Positions 5,191 through 5,843 of a stretch of DNA of 5,843 bases are shown in pieces. The stretch is taken from the NCBI GenBank assembly GCA_029939545.1, contig JAOZSS010000074.1, positions 4,750 through 10,592 of the forward strand. Reading direction: 5' to 3'. Positions within the stretch are counted from its first letter, which is position 1, and the number at the start of each line of letters is the position of its first letter. The stretch comes from Kiritimatiellia bacterium (GTDB lineage: Bacteria > Verrucomicrobiota > Kiritimatiellia > UBA8416 > JABMPJ01). The notes below the pieces were generated by a model that worked only from the letters and a program-made list of their open reading frames with translations, did no database searches and was not told the DNA's origin. Made by a program: the position numbers and the translations under genes.

Positions 5191-5843
5191 ATGAAGATTC
5201 TCCTGATCAATCCGCCTCGCTCGCCGCACAACGCCATTCTGGACCATGCCCCCGCGGAAGCGCTGCCTTTCATTCACCGCAAGTTGATCGGCCCGCCACT
5301 GGGGCTGCTTACGCTCGCCGGTGCGCTCCCCGATCACGACGTCACGCTTCTCGAGATGAAGGGGGAATATGATCTCGTTCCCGAAGCGCCGCCGCCGGAT
5401 GCCCTGGTGCGACAGTTTGTGGAGCAGACCCGCCCCGATATCGTGGGGGTCACGTTCATTGCATCCGAGCACCCCGCCGGTATGGAGATTCTGCGCACCG
5501 TCAAGGCCTGTAACCCGCAGATCATGACGGTGGTCGGCGGCCTGCACGCCACACTGTGCCCGCAGGATTTCTGTGACCCGTGTGTTGATGTGGTCTGCAC
5601 GCTACCCGCAGGACACATCTTCAGGAATCTTGTCCGCGCCGTGGAGCAGGGCGCGCCGCTTGAGGGTGTGGCGGGGCTGCTGCTCAACCGCGAGGGTGAG
5701 CTGGTGCCGACCCCGGTGCCGGCCGATCCGCCCGATCCCGCCGGCGACGGATTCATTGCCCCGGACCGCTCCCTGCTGACGCGCTGGCTGTCGACCTACG
5801 TCGTCGGGAAAGCCAGTGGCCCGAGCACCTACATCTACACCTC
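5191..5843 (+). CDS. B12-binding radical SAM protein, N-terminal part
   Basis: The first 217 residues are visible; the gene runs off the right edge. The N terminus (MKILLINPPRS) and the PPLGLLTLAGAL segment (35-46) are typical of cobalamin-binding radical SAM enzymes of the BchE/HpnJ type. So are PDIVGVTFIASEH (82-94) and TVVGGLHATLCPQDF (113-127). After the Rossmann-like B12 domain comes PDRSLLTRWLSTY (191-203), then TYIYT at the very edge, where such proteins continue into the CxxxCxxC cluster motif. That motif is outside the window, so the radical SAM part is inferred. No DxHxxG cobalamin-ligating motif is seen after strand 2 (VTLLEMKGEYD), as is common in this branch. Likely roles are methylation, cyclisation or rearrangement of an unactivated carbon in the operon's product. 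It is translationally linked to the preceding crotonase. Confidence 0.82.
   Translation, partial: MKILLINPPRSPHNAILDHAPAEALPFIHRKLIGPPLGLLTLAGALPDHDVTLLEMKGEYDLVPEAPPPDALVRQFVEQTRPDIVGVTFIASEHPAGMEILRTVKACNPQIMTVVGGLHATLCPQDFCDPCVDVVCTLPAGHIFRNLVRAVEQGAPLEGVAGLLLNREGELVPTPVPADPPDPAGDGFIAPDRSLLTRWLSTYVVGKASGPSTYIYT

Noticed and set aside
4570..5547. Long open frame on the minus strand (about 325 codons) opposite the short crotonase and the radical SAM gene
   Set aside because: The translation is Arg/Gly/Pro-rich, low in recognisable motifs and crosses two well-supported plus-strand genes. Long antisense frames are expected in GC-rich coding DNA.

Overview
The window is a single plus-strand, tightly packed gene block of GC-rich bacterial DNA. 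It looks like the middle of a biosynthetic operon for a polyketide-like or unusual fatty-acid-like product. All six complete or partial neighbours read the same way. Gaps are 11 nt or less, or the genes overlap, and I see no internal promoter or terminator. The organism cannot be named from this; the GC-rich third positions and Shine-Dalgarno sites fit a high-GC bacterium.

Layout: (1) C-terminal end of a FabF-type ketosynthase (1-326, runs off the left edge). (2) A divergent FabH-type (KAS III) protein (338-1453). It keeps the nucleophilic Cys but has Phe and Tyr where the decarboxylation His and Asn normally sit. (3) A FabD-type acyltransferase (1431-2378). It keeps the Ser-His pair but lacks the Arg that normally binds the malonyl carboxylate. 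(4) A 3-hydroxyacyl-CoA/ACP dehydrogenase (2375-3466, TTG start), organised like the dehydrogenase half of FadB. (5) A crotonase fused in frame to a C-terminal AcpS-like phosphopantetheinyl-transferase domain (3470-4561). (6) A second, short crotonase (4554-5189). (7) The N-terminal part of a probable B12-binding radical SAM enzyme (5191-5843, runs off the right edge).

Working model (inference): carrier-protein-bound acyl chains are extended by the ketosynthase and processed by beta-oxidation-type enzymes (dehydrogenase plus two hydratases/isomerases). The odd KAS III and acyltransferase may select, transfer or edit an acyl unit rather than condense malonate. The radical SAM enzyme would then modify the chain, for example by methylation or rearrangement. 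No acyl carrier protein, ketoreductase or thioesterase lies in the window. If the model is right they should be in the flanking DNA. The most distinctive points are the crotonase-AcpS fusion and the matching loss of malonate-handling residues in the adjacent KAS III and acyltransferase.
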